Shown: positions 9,740-21,864, counted from the stretch's first letter. The stretch: 64,000 bases of DNA from Oenanthe sinensis (GCA_028671895.1 CM053800.1:10065886-10129885); one strand, 5' to 3'. Made by a program: numbers and translations. The notes: generated by a model from the letters alone, not told the origin.

Positions 9740-12700
9740 TCAGATTCTTCTGTAAGAGAAGTCCTCTTTCAGAAATTGACTTAGGAGCTTTTCTTCAGCA
9801 TCTTTCAATAAATCAACAAGCTTCTCCTTCAATTCCCTCATGTTCTCAGAAGAATCATCTATTTGAATTATTGCAGCCCTTAGAGCATAAATTGATGACC
9901 TCTCCATACTTTCATCTAAGGTAATGCAACAGGTCTTCATACCATCAGGATTTAAGATTAGTGTAGGAATCCCTAACACCATTTTGACCTTTGCATCCCC
10001 TTTTTTCATTGCTCTTTCTGTTCCATCTTCAAGTATGTATCCAGGCTCATATTCTCCAGAGTTTATCATCAACAACCTTTCACTCTTCTTCTTCTCAACT
10101 ATTATTCTTGTTAGTAATTATGCTCTAGAGAAAATATTTTTTATATTTTAAGGAAAATATTTATTATTAAGGATTATGTTTTATTGATTATTATTTATTT
10201 ACTGCGTAATAAATTGAAAGCATAATAAATGTCCTTGGAATTTTGATACGTATTATATATCTTCAAGTATGTGACTTAAAAATGAGATTATATGAATAGT
10301 ATTTTATTCCTAAAATTTCCTAGTCGAGCATTATTATTTAAGGACAATAATAATGCACAAAGACTAGTATGTTTCTTGACAGATGACCGCATCTCATTGG
10401 TCATAGGTATGGGGATACTAAAGTCAAGAACATAAGTGCATGTATCAATGCATGGCACTGGAATGACCCGCCGTGAGATTCTACATGTTAAGTAAGTGTC
10501 ATAAGTAATTCTCACTGTGATAATGGTGTAATGATCCTTAGACCTGAAATCATTATATTTCTATACGAGAATTAATATACTTTGATTACATTAAAAGTTA
10601 CCTTTGACCGGGTGATGATAAAAGTGGACATTAGGTATATTATGAATCGTATGAGAAATATGATTGATCTAGATGGGATTTAATCCTCCTAATTTTAGGA
10701 GTGATATTATTGGCCTCTTGTTTGAGTGAGACTATGAAATGCACGGCCGTGCTCAAATGTTGATTTGATTTTAATAGTCTACTCATCGATCAAGAAAATA
10801 AAGATTAAATTATGAAGAGGATGACACGAGACATGCCTTGAGTTTAATCTATAATATCAAGATTAAAGGGATTATATTACATGGAACATTATTCACGAAA
10901 AGCTTAATCGAATCACCGATTTATTATTATTACTTGGGTAGCAATGATGTATTACTAGATGTCGCTCATTGTTTACAATTTTAATTAGATATTAAAATTG
11001 TTGCCAACGTAATAATAACCTACAGGGTCACACACAAAGAACGCTTGAAGGGGAAATAATTTAAATTATGAATTTAAATTAAATAAGTAATTTATTTTAT
11101 TTATGATATTAATTAAGTATGACTTAATTAATTATATAAATAGAATAAATGAATTACTTAAACTAATTCCAAAATTAATAATTAATTAATTAAGTGAGAC
11201 TTAATTAAAAAATTTAGAATTTTGGATTAGTATTAATTATAATTGGATTATAATTAGAAAACTTATTCCTCTCTCTATATAATCTCTTTATGGGCTGATT
11301 TAATAATATAGAGATTTTACAAAAACCCTAGCCGCTCTGAGAGAGGAGGAAGATAGAGAGAGAAGAAGTTTTCGGGTGCTAGTACACATCAATCCTTCAT
11401 GAAAAGTGTTCGTGTGGATACCGTAGAGCGTAGATCGCGAGAGTAGGATACGTGGTGATTAAACAAGCTTTGGACCTCCATTAATCTTCCATTAATGAAC
11501 TGTTAAAGCTTCTAAAGGTATTTATTCTTTATCTCCGAATTAAATCTTTTGTTTTCGCATGGATCCTGCGGAGGGTTTCGCTATTTTGATTTATTTTTCG
11601 CGTTTATTCCGCTGCGTTTGTGTCACGAAACCCTACAATTCTTTCAACAATCTTCCTCCACCTAGAAGTTGCTTCATTTTCATCATTGAGCAAATATAGA
11701 ACATGTTCAAGTTCTTTAGATGCTTTATCAATCAGATTTTCTTCAACAATCTTCAAAACTCTCCCATCTTCTAAAAAATAAATGAGCTTCTCCTTAGCTT
11801 GAGCACCATCAAAGATATCATTCACCACATTAACATAGATTAATTTATCCAGATGTTCTTAAGACAGCTCTTCTTCAGGTTTATCTTTCAGTGAATAAGG
11901 ATCTCTGAAGATGTTTGCTTCACCTCTGTAGACCTTAGCATGTGTATCACCAATACCACCTTTATTTTTTCCAAGTCTGGCATTGAGAGTCAGAGTTTGA
12001 GTTTTTGTCCACAGAGGATCAGACCTTTTCTTTCTTATCAGAGATTGTTGTTCTTCTTCTTCCTCATCATCAAAACTTGAACCACCTGGAAGAAAAGTTG
12101 TTCCAGACATAGTGAGGGGTTTCTTTGGCTTAGCTGGAGCTTTTGGTTGAATTCTAGAAGATGATCTTGTTTGAATTTCTGAAACTGGTCTTGATTGAGC
12201 AACTGGTTTGAGAGTTTCAACAGGTTTGATTTGAATAGGCTTGGATTCTGGTTTCTTCTGTTGATCAACAGTCTTTTTCTGAATTGGATCTCTCTTTATA
12301 CTTCTTTTCTTTTTCTGGACTTTAGCACTAACAGTACCAGACTTCTTCAATTCAGCTTCTACAGCAGCTGGATCCATTCCTGGATGTTCTTCTTCAAACA
12401 TCTTCTTTGCCAGTTCTGCATCCTTTAAGTTTTGTTATTTAATATTCTCTGGCTTATCTTCTTCTTCAAGTTTCTTTGCTAATTCCAAATCAGCATCTAT
12501 CAGAGTTTGCTTGTCAGCCTTTGATGTCATCAGAGTATGTCCAATCAGAGTTTGCGACTTCAGAGTTTGCTTCCCTTCCTTATGACTCCCTTGATCTGCA
12601 TCATCAGGTTTGTCAGTGTTTAAAATTGCATCCTCCTTGCATTTGTCAGCTGAACCCTTCTCCCCCTTTCTGACATCATGCCATGTTTTAACAGTAAGAA

Positions 12701-13910
12701 GCTCGACAGTTGTATGTAACATGCCCTGCATAGAACTAACAGAAGTAGAAAGATAAGTCACTTTAGCTTCCAATGCATCCTGTTTAGTGTCACTGTGATT
12801 GGCTTCATAACAGGTAGCAAAGGTGTCGCAGAAACCTGTTCATCCATCGTTCTTTTAGCAAAAACAAACCCATCATCAGAATCTGTACTTTCATCAATCA
12901 ATTTTCTCTTTTTAGGAGAAGATGCTTTCACGAATTTCCCTTTCTTTTTGCTTTGGCCATGCTGTGCGTGTTTTTCAACTACAGTCTTTTGGGAGACTGT
13001 AGAGGTTGGCAAATGTGTTTGGGAATCAGTGTTTAGATTTTGACTTGGGTTAGAATCAGAGATTGCTAAACTCTGATTCGTAGTCACTGACAAAAACTCC
13101 CTCCCATACACAGTAGGCATTCTCTGATGTAAGAGAAGCCTGACCCATGTAGGATAAAATAGAGTAGAAAGTTTACCTTCAGCCTTCTTTGCATCTTTTC
13201 TTGATAGATCAGCAAATATTCTTTTATTCATGCTAAAGCTAACTAAAGTCTGATCATCCTCAAACTTAATATCAGGTAATAAAACATTAAAAATCAATTG
13301 TAAAAATCTAGCAAAGTAGATAGTGTGTGAATCATCATTAATCTTATTAGCTAATTGCCGAATAATCAAACAGGGAAAATTGAAATTGAGATTATGGGTC
13401 AGAGAATACCCAATTTGTTGAGATAATTGAGGAATTGCATCAAAATTCGTGCATTTAGCTATGAAAGCCCTTGTAATGCAATCGAAGAAGAAACTCCATT
13501 CTCTTCGAAGATGAGGCCTTGTAAGACTCCCCAATTTAGACAAATTTCCCTCATAGCCTATTTCCTTGAAAAATTTCCTGATTTGATCATCACTAACCAT
13601 ATCATCATACACCACTACTCTCGGAAGATTAAGAGCTTAATTAACCACTACAGGAGTTATCGAATAATTGCCATTGCATTTGAATGTTATGACTGGCTCT
13701 TCGTCATCACCAGCATTGTTAAACCTTGCAGTTGACCAGATTTTGAGCAGAGATTGAGCTGAGAAATTTATGGGTTCCTGTAGTGCATACCCAATGTAAC
13801 TTTGAGCTAGAAAATCTTGAACGACATGAAAATCTTAGGGTGCATCAGATTTATCCAACAACGAGATATAGTTTGTGGCAGCAAAAGTATAGTTTCAGAA
13901 GGTTTGACCT
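9740..13910 (-). pseudogene. Third ORF (ORF3) of copia element 1, broken
   Basis: Remains of a long ORF downstream of pol, homologous along its length to the ORF in element 2 at 59674-64000. The N-terminal conserved part (about 13910-12850) includes LTRPHLRREWSFFFDCITRAF and FPCLIIRQLANKI, a region I recall from the 3' ends of many asterid copia elements; its function is unknown. The C-terminal part includes a Lys/Glu-rich middle, GGIGDTHAKVYRGEANIF and GIPTLILNPDGMKTCC. Breaks: in-frame stops at 13835-13837, 13637-13639, 12435-12437 and 11859-11861; a missing segment of about 1.9 kb and a frame change near 12785; and a 1.5-kb solo LTR inserted at 10109-11637. No function can be assigned. Env-like status is sometimes given to such ORFs, but I see no clear signal peptide or membrane helix here. 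Confidence 0.85.
10109..11637 (+). mobile_element. Solo LTR nested in ORF3 of element 1
   Basis: 1529 bp, starting TGTTAG and ending CCTACA, flanked by the perfect 5-bp direct repeat ATTCT (10104-10108 and 11638-11642). Comparing with element 2 shows the two flanks were once contiguous ORF3 sequence. A TATA-like TATATAA at 11276-11282, followed by a leader with AACCCTAGCC and GAGAGAGAAG stretches, gives plus orientation. There is no internal domain, so it arose by LTR-LTR recombination. It is younger than element 1. Confidence 0.9.
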
Positions 13911-14467
13911 TTGGATGACATTGAAATAATAGAGATTGCAGGTTGGAGCAGTTAGGGTTTATGTGAAACGAGAGAACAAAAGAAGAATGAGAGATACAGA
14001 TGATTAATTCAAAATAACAATAAGAATTAAATTGTTCCCTTTCAATTGCATAAAACCTGTAGTGGGACACGTGGCAAAACCTAATTTAAAAAGCAATTAT
14101 TAGTACAAGTCTCAAAATATAGCAAGCGTGTGTGTACTGTGTAATAATAGGAACCGTCATTCGTGAGATACACGCGCCTTATTACAAGTCCAGTCAGAGA
14201 ATGAGAAAAATGATGTCAAACATATGAAAAAATGATATCATAAATACAATCTCAGAGTTTATCACTTAATCAGATTTTATAAATCAGAGTTTATATTAGT
14301 CAGAGTTTAGAATATACTATCAGAGTTTACCACATACTCTGACAGTGTTTATGTTAAACACTGATAACCTGTGATCAGAAATAAGATACTTCAACGATCA
14401 GAGTTTACTCTATTTTCATCAGAGTTTAGCCCATACTCTGACATATACTCTGAGTGTCTGAAACTTG
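13911..14467 (-). other. Spacer between pol and ORF3 with clustered TCAGAGTTTA words
   Basis: Noncoding DNA between the pol stop and ORF3. Between about 14252 and 14432 the plus strand has six TCAGAGTTTA/G-type words plus three TACTCTGA words in opposite orientation, a far denser array than chance. The leader of ORF3 should also lie here. Confidence 0.7.
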
Positions 14468-17400
14468 CTAAGTTGAGCCACTTGTCATCATCCCTAATTC
14501 AGAAACCAGTTTGTTAAATGTTGCATCAGGCAAAGATTTAGTGAATATATCTGCTATTTGTTGATCTGTAGGAACAAAATGTAATTCAATTGTGCCTTCC
14601 TCCACATGTTCCCTTATGAAGTGATATCTGATACTAATGTGCTTTGTCAGAGAATGTTGAACTGGATTTCCTGTCATTGCAATAGCACTTTGGTTATCAC
14701 AATAAATAGGAATTTTTTAAAATTTCAAACCATAGTCTAGCAATTGATTTCTCATCCATAAAATCTGTGCACAGCAGCTTCCAGCAGCAATATATTCAGC
14801 CTCTGCAGTTGATGTTGAAATTGATTTCTGCTTTTTGCTGAACCATGACACAAGTCTTCCACCTAAAAATTGACAACTGCCACTTGTGCTTTTCCTGTCA
14901 ATTTTGCATCCTGCAAAGTCAGCATCTGAATTGCCTATTAATTTAAAATCAGACTCCCTAGGATACCATAAGCCAAGATTAACAGTGCCCTTGAGATATC
15001 TGAATATTCTCTTCACAGCAATTAAATGAGGTGTTCTTGGATTTGCTTGAAATCTGGCACATAGACATGTGGCAAACATGATGTCTGGCCTACTAGCAGT
15101 CAAGTAAAGTAGAGAACCAATCATCCCTCTGTATGCTGTAACATCAACAGGTTCTCCAGTGTCTTGATCAAGCTTTGTTGCAGTAGCCATAGGAGTTGTA
15201 GCAGATGCAAAATCTTGCATTTGAAACTTAGTGAGTAAATTCTTTGTATATTTAGACTGATTAATGAAAATGCCTTCTTCAGATTGTTTCACTTGTAAGC
15301 CTAAAAAATAACTCAATTCTCCCATCATGCTCATTTGATACCTGGACTGCATTAACTTTGAAAATCTTTCACAGAGTTTCTCATTGGTGGAACCAAATAT
15401 AATATCATCAACATATATTTGTACCAATAATAAATCCTTACCTTGAGTTCTATAAAATAAGGTTTTATCAATTGTTCCTCTAGTGAAATTATTTTCAAGT
15501 AAGAATAGAGCCAGAGTTTCATACCAGGCCCTTGGTGCTTGTTTTAGTCCATATAAAGCTTTATCCAATCTGTAGACATGACTTGGATATTTCGGATTAT
15601 CAAAGCCAGGTGGTTGTTCAACATAGACTTCTTCTTCAAGTTCACCATTTAAAAAAGCACTTTTAACATCCATTTGGTAAACCTTGAATTTCTTATGTGC
15701 AGCATAAGCAAGAAAAATTCTGATTGCCTCAAGTCTTGCTACAGGTGCATAGGTTTCATCATAATCAATCCCTTCCTGTTGAGAATAACATTTGGCTACC
15801 AGTCTTGCTTTGTTTCTTGTAATTATTCCATCAGAGTCTGTCTTGTTCCTGAATACCCATTTTGTGCCAACAATAGATCTATTCTTTGGCCTAGGAACTA
15901 AGGTCCAAACTTCATTCCTTTCAAACTCATTCAATTCTTCCTGCATTGCAGTAATCCAATCTGCATCCTTCAAAGCATCTTCAACCTTCTTTGGTTCTGT
16001 TTGAGAAAGAAAACTATGAAATAGACATTCATTCTGAGTAGCTTTTCTTGTTTTTACTCCACTTTCCAGATCACCAATAATTAAATCAGGTGTGTGATCT
16101 TTAGTCCAATTCCTGGGATGTGGAAAAGTCCTTGAACTAGATGCTCCCCCATGATTCCTGCCTTTATAGAATGATTCTTCTGTAGATGCTGATCCTCCCC
16201 TGAAGATGTGCTTCCTTCAGATTTTAAGTACTCAGAGTTTGAGTTATCAGTGATTGAGGTCTCAGAGTTTGAATGATCAGAGTTTAGAGTTTCAGTGTTT
16301 GTGTTGTTCAGAGTTTGATCAAATTCTGATATTTCAATTTCTGTGTTTTGATCTCTAATGTCAGTATTTGATTGATGTTGCTCCCCCTCAACATGTGCAG
16401 AATCTTCAATTTCTATTTCAATCAATTCTGAATCAGAGTTTAAAGAATCAGAGTTTTCCTCGCCAGAGTTTAGTTGAACAGAGTTTATCTCATCAGAGTT
16501 TGGTTCAACAGAGTTTATCTTCTGCAGTTCATTCTCAAATCTCAGAGTTTTCTGTGCATCTTTATCATGTAACCCAGCTATCTTCTCTTCATCAAAGGAG
16601 ACATTAATTGATTCCATGACTGTCCTTGTCCTTAAGTTGAATACTTTGAATGCTCTTGAAGAGGTTTTAGAAGTTGTTGCATAACCAACAAAAATTCCTT
16701 CATCTGCTTTAAGTTCAAACTTCTTCAATTGTTCAGGATGTGTTTTGAGAATAAAACACTTGCTTCCAAAGATGTGAAAGTATTTGACATTGGGCTTTCT
16801 TCCTTTCAAAGATTCATATGGAGTCATTCCATGTTTGTTTATTAAAGAACAATTCTGAGTGATGCATGCAGTGTTCACAGCTTCTGCCCAAAAGTAAGTA
16901 GATAATTTTGCTCTTTCTAGCATTGTTCTGGCAGCTTCTATTAAAATTCTGTTCTTTCTTTCAACTACACCATTTTGTTGAGGTGTGCCAGGTGCTGAGA
17001 ATTGTTGAGTAATACCTTTTGTTGAGCAGAATTCCTCCATTGTTGAGTTCTTAAACTCTGTTCCATTGTCACTCCTTAGATTCTTTACTTTGTGAGTTGA
17101 TCCATTCTCAATCATTGCAATATGATCAATAATTATTTCTGCAATTTCATCCTTCTTGTGCAAAAAGTACACCCAAGTAAATCTAGTGAAATCATCAACT
17201 ATTACCAGAGTGTATTTCTTCTTTCCAATGGACATTATGTTAACTGGACCAAATAAGTCAAGATGTAATAGATGAAAAGGTTGATCAATAGAGTTTTCAA
17301 TTTTGCTCTTGAAAGAAGTCTTCTTTTGTTTGGCCTTTTGACATGAATCACAGAGTCTATCATGATGAAATTGAACTTTTGGAAGACCTCTAACTAGGTC

Positions 17401-17877
17401 CTTCTTTACTAATTCATTAATGTTTCCAAAGTTCAAGTGACACAACTTTTTATGCCAATTCCAGCTTTCCATTGGTGATGCCTTTCCAAGTAGACAGGTT
17501 AAGGGACCATTAGAATTAATATCCAAGCTAGCTTCAAATAAATTGTTATGTCTGTGGCCAATAAGAACTATTTTTCCATTTTTCTTGCTTTTCACTTCAC
17601 AATGAGTTCCATGAAATTCCACAGAATAATCTATGTCTGTCATTTGACTCACACTTAGCAAATTATGTTTGAGTCCTTCAACCAGAGCTACTTTTTCAAT
17701 AATAACATTTCCAATCACAATGTTGCCATATCCCAGTGTTCTTCCTATGTTGCCATCTCCATAAGATACTGCTGGGCCAGCTTTCTCCTCAAACTCTGAA
17801 AGCAGGGATTTATTTCCAGTCATATGTGCAGAACATCCACTATCAATTACTAGAATATTTTTCCGGTTTCCCTGCAA
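14468..17877 (-). pseudogene. Copia pol: protease, integrase, reverse transcriptase, RNase H (frameshift and one stop)
   Basis: Polyprotein for replication and integration of element 1. Domains in order: aspartic protease with DSGCSAHMTG at the start; integrase with an HHCC finger (HLNFGN ... CDSCQKAKQ) and DDE core landmarks LHLDLFGPV and LRSDNGTEF; a tail rich in Asn-Ser-Asp/Glu; reverse transcriptase with WVFRNK, FLNGELEEEVYVEQPPGF and the catalytic YVDD in YVDDIIFGS; and RNase H with TSTAEAEYIAA and FTKSLPD. The open frame runs 17877-16081, shifts by an indel in a G-run near 16194-16200, then continues 15973-14468 with one in-frame TAA at 14717-14719. Otherwise every domain is complete, so damage is slight. 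The first codon of the open frame is a TTG directly after a TGA, so the real start depends on how the gag-pol junction is crossed. Confidence 0.95.
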
Positions 17878-17891
17878 TCAGTAAATGCAAT

Positions 17892-20135
17892 TTAATTAGT
17901 AGTTTTGGGGACCCAAACTAGTTTGGGTCCTTTCTTTGAAAACTTGTTAACTTTTGCAGCAGAAGTTCTTTTGTCAGAGTTTGTGTTAACAGAGTTTACA
18001 TTTACAGAGTTTGTACTTTCAGAGTTTACACTCCTTTTATCAGACTTTATCACATATTTTTGCTTGACAGTATGTTTTGGAAAATTACTCATTTGAGGTT
18101 GTGGTTTGTAAGAATTGTAATACAAATTATGATAATCTTTGCATGTATAAATAGAATGCCATAAACTACCACAGTGAAAACAGGGATTTGATCTTGTTTG
18201 TTTTCTAGCCTCAAACCTAGGTTTTTCAGGTTCTTTCTTTTTCTTTTGTTTGCAGTAAATAGCAAGGTGATTTGAATTTCCACAAGTAAAACAGGTTTTC
18301 CTAGGAGCATCAGGGATATACATGTAGTTATTCTCCTTAGTAATTCCTACTTTACCATTCCTATTTCTTTTCACCTTTTTAGATTTATTAATGACTACCT
18401 TCAACTTTTCTTTAAGTTGCTTCTGTGAAAGTAACCCTATATTTACCTTTTTAGAATCTGACACACTATTGTTTTTAGAGCTTTCAGCAAATTTAGTTTT
18501 CTTGAAATCACTAGCTCTAACAAATTTCACAGGCTCACTCAGTGTTCTTTTTATATGTGCTTTAGTGTGTTTTTCTTTGTCAGATTCATATCCTAAAGCA
18601 GAAGTCCAATTTTTATTGGTCAATATTTGTTGGACTTTCTTTCCAGAGTTTGTCCAAACTCTGAAGGTTTCCTTTTCTTTTGCTATTTCAGTTTTTAAGT
18701 ACTCAACTTGAATTTCTAATTGTGTTTGCATGTGAATAGTATTATCAAGGTCTTTCTTAATGTTTAACATATCATATTTTTCAGATTCAAGCATGTTGTT
18801 CCTAGCAGTCAGAGTTTGTATTTCAGATTTTAATCTTTCATTTTCAGAAGACTGAGATTTAAAGCTAACATGCAAGTTTCTAAGGAAAGACTTTAATTCA
18901 TGAATATCTTCAATATCAAAAGTGAAAACAAAGTTTGGTACCTTTTCAGAGTTTAAGATGGTAGCATCAGAGTTTGCCATAAGAGCATAGTTAGTTTCTT
19001 CTTCAGAGTCTGAGGAATCCATCCAATCTTTCTTTGATGTGATGAGAGCTTTCCCAGATTCCTTTCTTCTGCACTCAGTAGCAAAGTGCCCCATCTTATT
19101 GCACTTGTAACACTTGATCTTTGATTTATCAAGAGTTTTTGATTTTCCATCTCTATCTTCCCTTTTTCTGAATCTGTCTTTCTTGTCTGACTCACCATGC
19201 TTTTTCTGAAAGTTTCCTTGCTTCCTAAATTTTTTGTATTTCTTGAAGCTTTTGACAAACATAGCAAACATCTCCATCATGTCAGAGTCTGAAGAATCAT
19301 CAGAGTTTATATCAGAGTTTGCTTCAAACTCTAATTCACTACTTTCTTGAAGCACTACTTCTTTCCCTTTTCTTATTGAAGCTTTAAACACCTTTTCTTT
19401 TGGTTCTTCAATCCTGGCTTCAACATTCAATGCAACAGATCTTGACTTGCTGCTTTTTCTGTTTCTTCTCTGCTGTAACTCCAGATCATGAGTTTTCAAT
19501 TTGCCATAAACTTCATCTAAGGACATCTCATCTAAATCCGCCCTGTCTCTAATCAAGGATGTTTGCAGATCCCATTCTTCTGGAAGAGCCCTCAGAAATT
19601 TGGTGTTTGAATCTTCATTGTCATACACTTTATCCACCAAAGCCAAGTTGTTCAACAGAGTTAGAAATCTGTCATAAATATCTGTGAGAGACTCATTCTT
19701 CTTAGCCTCAAAGTATTCATACTCTTGGATTAGTACAGATCTTCTATTTTTCTTTATCTCCTTTGTTCCTTGGCATTGAACCTCTAGTGCATCCCAGATT
19801 TCTTTGGCAGTTTTGCATGCTATTACCCTATTAGACATTACAGAGTCAAGACTATTATGCAGAATATTTCTTACCTTTGCATCTTTCAAGACTTCCTGTT
19901 TTTCTTCATTGGTCCATTCTTTCTTGTCCTTTAAGGTGTAATACTCAGGGATTTGTCTTCCTTCCACAATCGTAGATGGCACTAGTTTGGTTGGTAGATA
20001 CTGTCCTGTATGAATTCTGTCCAAATAATCAGGATCAGTTGCTTCCAAGAACATCATCATCTTCACCCTCCATGTAGGATATTCAGCCTTCTTCAATATA
20101 GGGATCCTGATGCTTTCATACTTGTTACTAGACAT
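17892..20135 (-). CDS. Copia gag with three zinc knuckles
   Basis: Capsid/nucleocapsid protein of element 1, 747 codons, intact, with its ATG about 50 bp inside the PBS. The N-terminal retrotransposon-gag domain shows YPTWRVKMMMFLEA and later EYEYFEAKKNESLTDIYDRF. There are three Cys-rich knuckles, CYKCNKMGHFATEC, CFTCGNSNHLAIYC and CFHCGSLWHSIYTC; the first is the classical CX2CX4HX4C RNA-binding motif and the others are variants. The middle has an Asp/Ser-rich segment and a coiled-coil. The C-terminus repeats Asn-Ser-Val/Thr words encoded by the family motif. It ends LVWVPKTTN followed by TAA. The pol frame that follows is offset, so gag and pol are not a simple single-stop readthrough. Confidence 0.95.
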   Translation of the reverse strand: MSSNKYESIRIPILKKAEYPTWRVKMMMFLEATDPDYLDRIHTGQYLPTKLVPSTIVEGRQIPEYYTLKDKKEWTNEEKQEVLKDAKVRNILHNSLDSVMSNRVIACKTAKEIWDALEVQCQGTKEIKKNRRSVLIQEYEYFEAKKNESLTDIYDRFLTLLNNLALVDKVYDNEDSNTKFLRALPEEWDLQTSLIRDRADLDEMSLDEVYGKLKTHDLELQQRRNRKSSKSRSVALNVEARIEEPKEKVFKASIRKGKEVVLQESSELEFEANSDINSDDSSDSDMMEMFAMFVKSFKKYKKFRKQGNFQKKHGESDKKDRFRKREDRDGKSKTLDKSKIKCYKCNKMGHFATECRRKESGKALITSKKDWMDSSDSEEETNYALMANSDATILNSEKVPNFVFTFDIEDIHELKSFLRNLHVSFKSQSSENERLKSEIQTLTARNNMLESEKYDMLNIKKDLDNTIHMQTQLEIQVEYLKTEIAKEKETFRVWTNSGKKVQQILTNKNWTSALGYESDKEKHTKAHIKRTLSEPVKFVRASDFKKTKFAESSKNNSVSDSKKVNIGLLSQKQLKEKLKVVINKSKKVKRNRNGKVGITKENNYMYIPDAPRKTCFTCGNSNHLAIYCKQKKKKEPEKPRFEARKQTRSNPCFHCGSLWHSIYTCKDYHNLYYNSYKPQPQMSNFPKHTVKQKYVIKSDKRSVNSESTNSVNVNSVNTNSDKRTSAAKVNKFSKKGPKLVWVPKTTN

Positions 20136-20170
20136 GATTATTTGATCTTTTTAAGTCATAATTAAATGTC

Positions 20171-20183
20171 TACTCTGATACCA
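20171..20183 (-). other. Primer binding site for initiator tRNA-Met
   Basis: On the minus strand TGGTATCAGAGTA lies 2 nt after the 5' LTR. TGGTATCAGAG is the usual copia primer site complementary to the 3' end of initiator methionine tRNA. Confidence 0.9.
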
Positions 20184-20185
20184 AT

Positions 20186-20723
20186 TGTTTCCCAGAATAA
20201 TCAATCTATTACAGAAGGGGGTTGAATGTAATAGTGCCTATAAATCGATTATGAACACAAGTATATAGAATGGAATACTGTTTTGTATTATTAATGATCT
20301 TGAATACAAAACTCTCTCAAGAAATAATGTTCTTAAGAGCTGCTAGGTTATATAACTATTGCTTAATGAATTCGACATTCAATTATAACCTATCTCTGTG
20401 TTTATATAGACACAACTACAAATACAATTACAAAACAGATTATGATAAGAATAGCTTTAATAAGGTAATTAGACTTGCACTTGAATTTCTTCTTACTATC
20501 CAAATCAGACTCTCATTTGTCTGTTTCCTTTTCCGGTAGACTCTGAAGCTAAACTCTGTCGGTTTGTCATTCTCTGATTTGAGCATTCTCTGTTAGAGTA
20601 AACTCTGATTGAGTATTCTCTGATAGAGTAAACTCTGATCAACAGCTTCCTTAAACTCTGATGATGTCAGCATAAACTCTGTTTAGTATTTTCTGACAAT
20701 CATCAGTGTTTGCATTCCTAACA
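20186..20723 (-). repeat. 5' LTR of element 1
   Basis: 538 bp, nearly identical to the LTR at 9092-9635. The TATA box is the complement of 20401-20408. This is the promoter LTR for the minus-strand transcript. Confidence 0.95.
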
Positions 20724-21832
20724 TATACATATTTATTTATTAATTTAATATTAATATAAAAATTCATTTATTAAGTTTTATGTTTATTTAATTATTTAAA
20801 TTTAAATTAATTATCTTTATTAGTATTTTAAAATTAATAATATGAATAGTAAAGTTTTATATATTATTAATATGATTTAAATATTTTGTTATTGTTTTCA
20901 AAATAAATAATATAAATATTATATTTTAATATGTTATTAATGAGATTAGACCATCAAACCTATATTTAATATTTTTTAAATTTAAATATTAAATTTAAAT
21001 ATATTGTTAATAAGAACTCTCTAGTACTTATTATACATAAAATATAATAAATATTAAAAAAAAAGTATATATATAGTATATTGTTGATAATATTAAAAAG
21101 TAAAAATTAAATTAATATGTTTTAAATTATAAATATTATATTTAAATATACTATTATGAGATGTCATATCGAATATTATATATTATAATAATTGTAATTT
21201 ATTAATAATAATATAATATCATATTAATATTAGAAATCAATTCTAATCTTTTCGCAACACTCGAATAATATCGTTTTACATTATTAATATAATACTTAGA
21301 TAATATCCATTTAAACTATAAAATATTTATTAATATAATATTAATTGTAACTTATAAATAATTATATAATATTATGTGTTAGGAATTGATCCTATCCGTA
21401 GACTTAATTATATAATTATATAATAATTTATAATTGTTAGAAATCGAATCTCTATTCCTTGATAATACTTGAATAAGATTTTTTTGCGTTTAGTATATAT
21501 AGGATGCATAAACATCTTTTTGTATAGAATAATATATTTTGATATGGAAAATTTTATATTTTTTTATCAAAATTTAATAATAGTTTTATTTAACATATTA
21601 TCATAAGGAAATATGATATATTAATAATATGTTATATTAATTAGTTGTTAATATTTTACATACCTGTATTTAAAAAAAACTAACAAAACTAACATCGTGC
21701 TTCCGTAGATAACTCAATAATTAATTGTGGTTAAAATAATTTAGAATTTGGACTCCTTTGCCTTTTAATTTCGTTCATATAATCCTTGAAATATGAGTTT
21801 GTTCTAGTTAAATAGGTGTTTTTTTCAATCAT

Positions 21833-21864
<32 letters not shown>

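Larger units (their letters stand above)
9092..20723 (-). mobile_element. Ty1-copia LTR retrotransposon with extra 3' ORF (element 1)
   Basis: A complete but decayed element on the minus strand. Two LTRs of 538 and 544 bp begin TG and end CA on either strand, with identical 5-bp target duplications TATAC (9087-9091 and 20724-20728). The internal order, read from the right, is PBS, gag, protease-integrase-RT-RNase H (integrase before RT, hence copia), then a third ORF and the polypurine tract. By eye the LTRs differ by about ten substitutions and one 6-bp indel, so insertion is fairly recent. A solo LTR of another family (10109-11637) sits inside ORF3. Without it the element would be about 10.1 kb. 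The length and the extra ORF recall SIRE-type copia elements, but the lineage is not proven. Confidence 0.95.

Noticed and set aside
13807..14070. 87-codon minus-strand frame before ORF3
   Set aside because: It is in a different frame from the conserved ORF3 sequence that overlaps it and has no homology to element 2.
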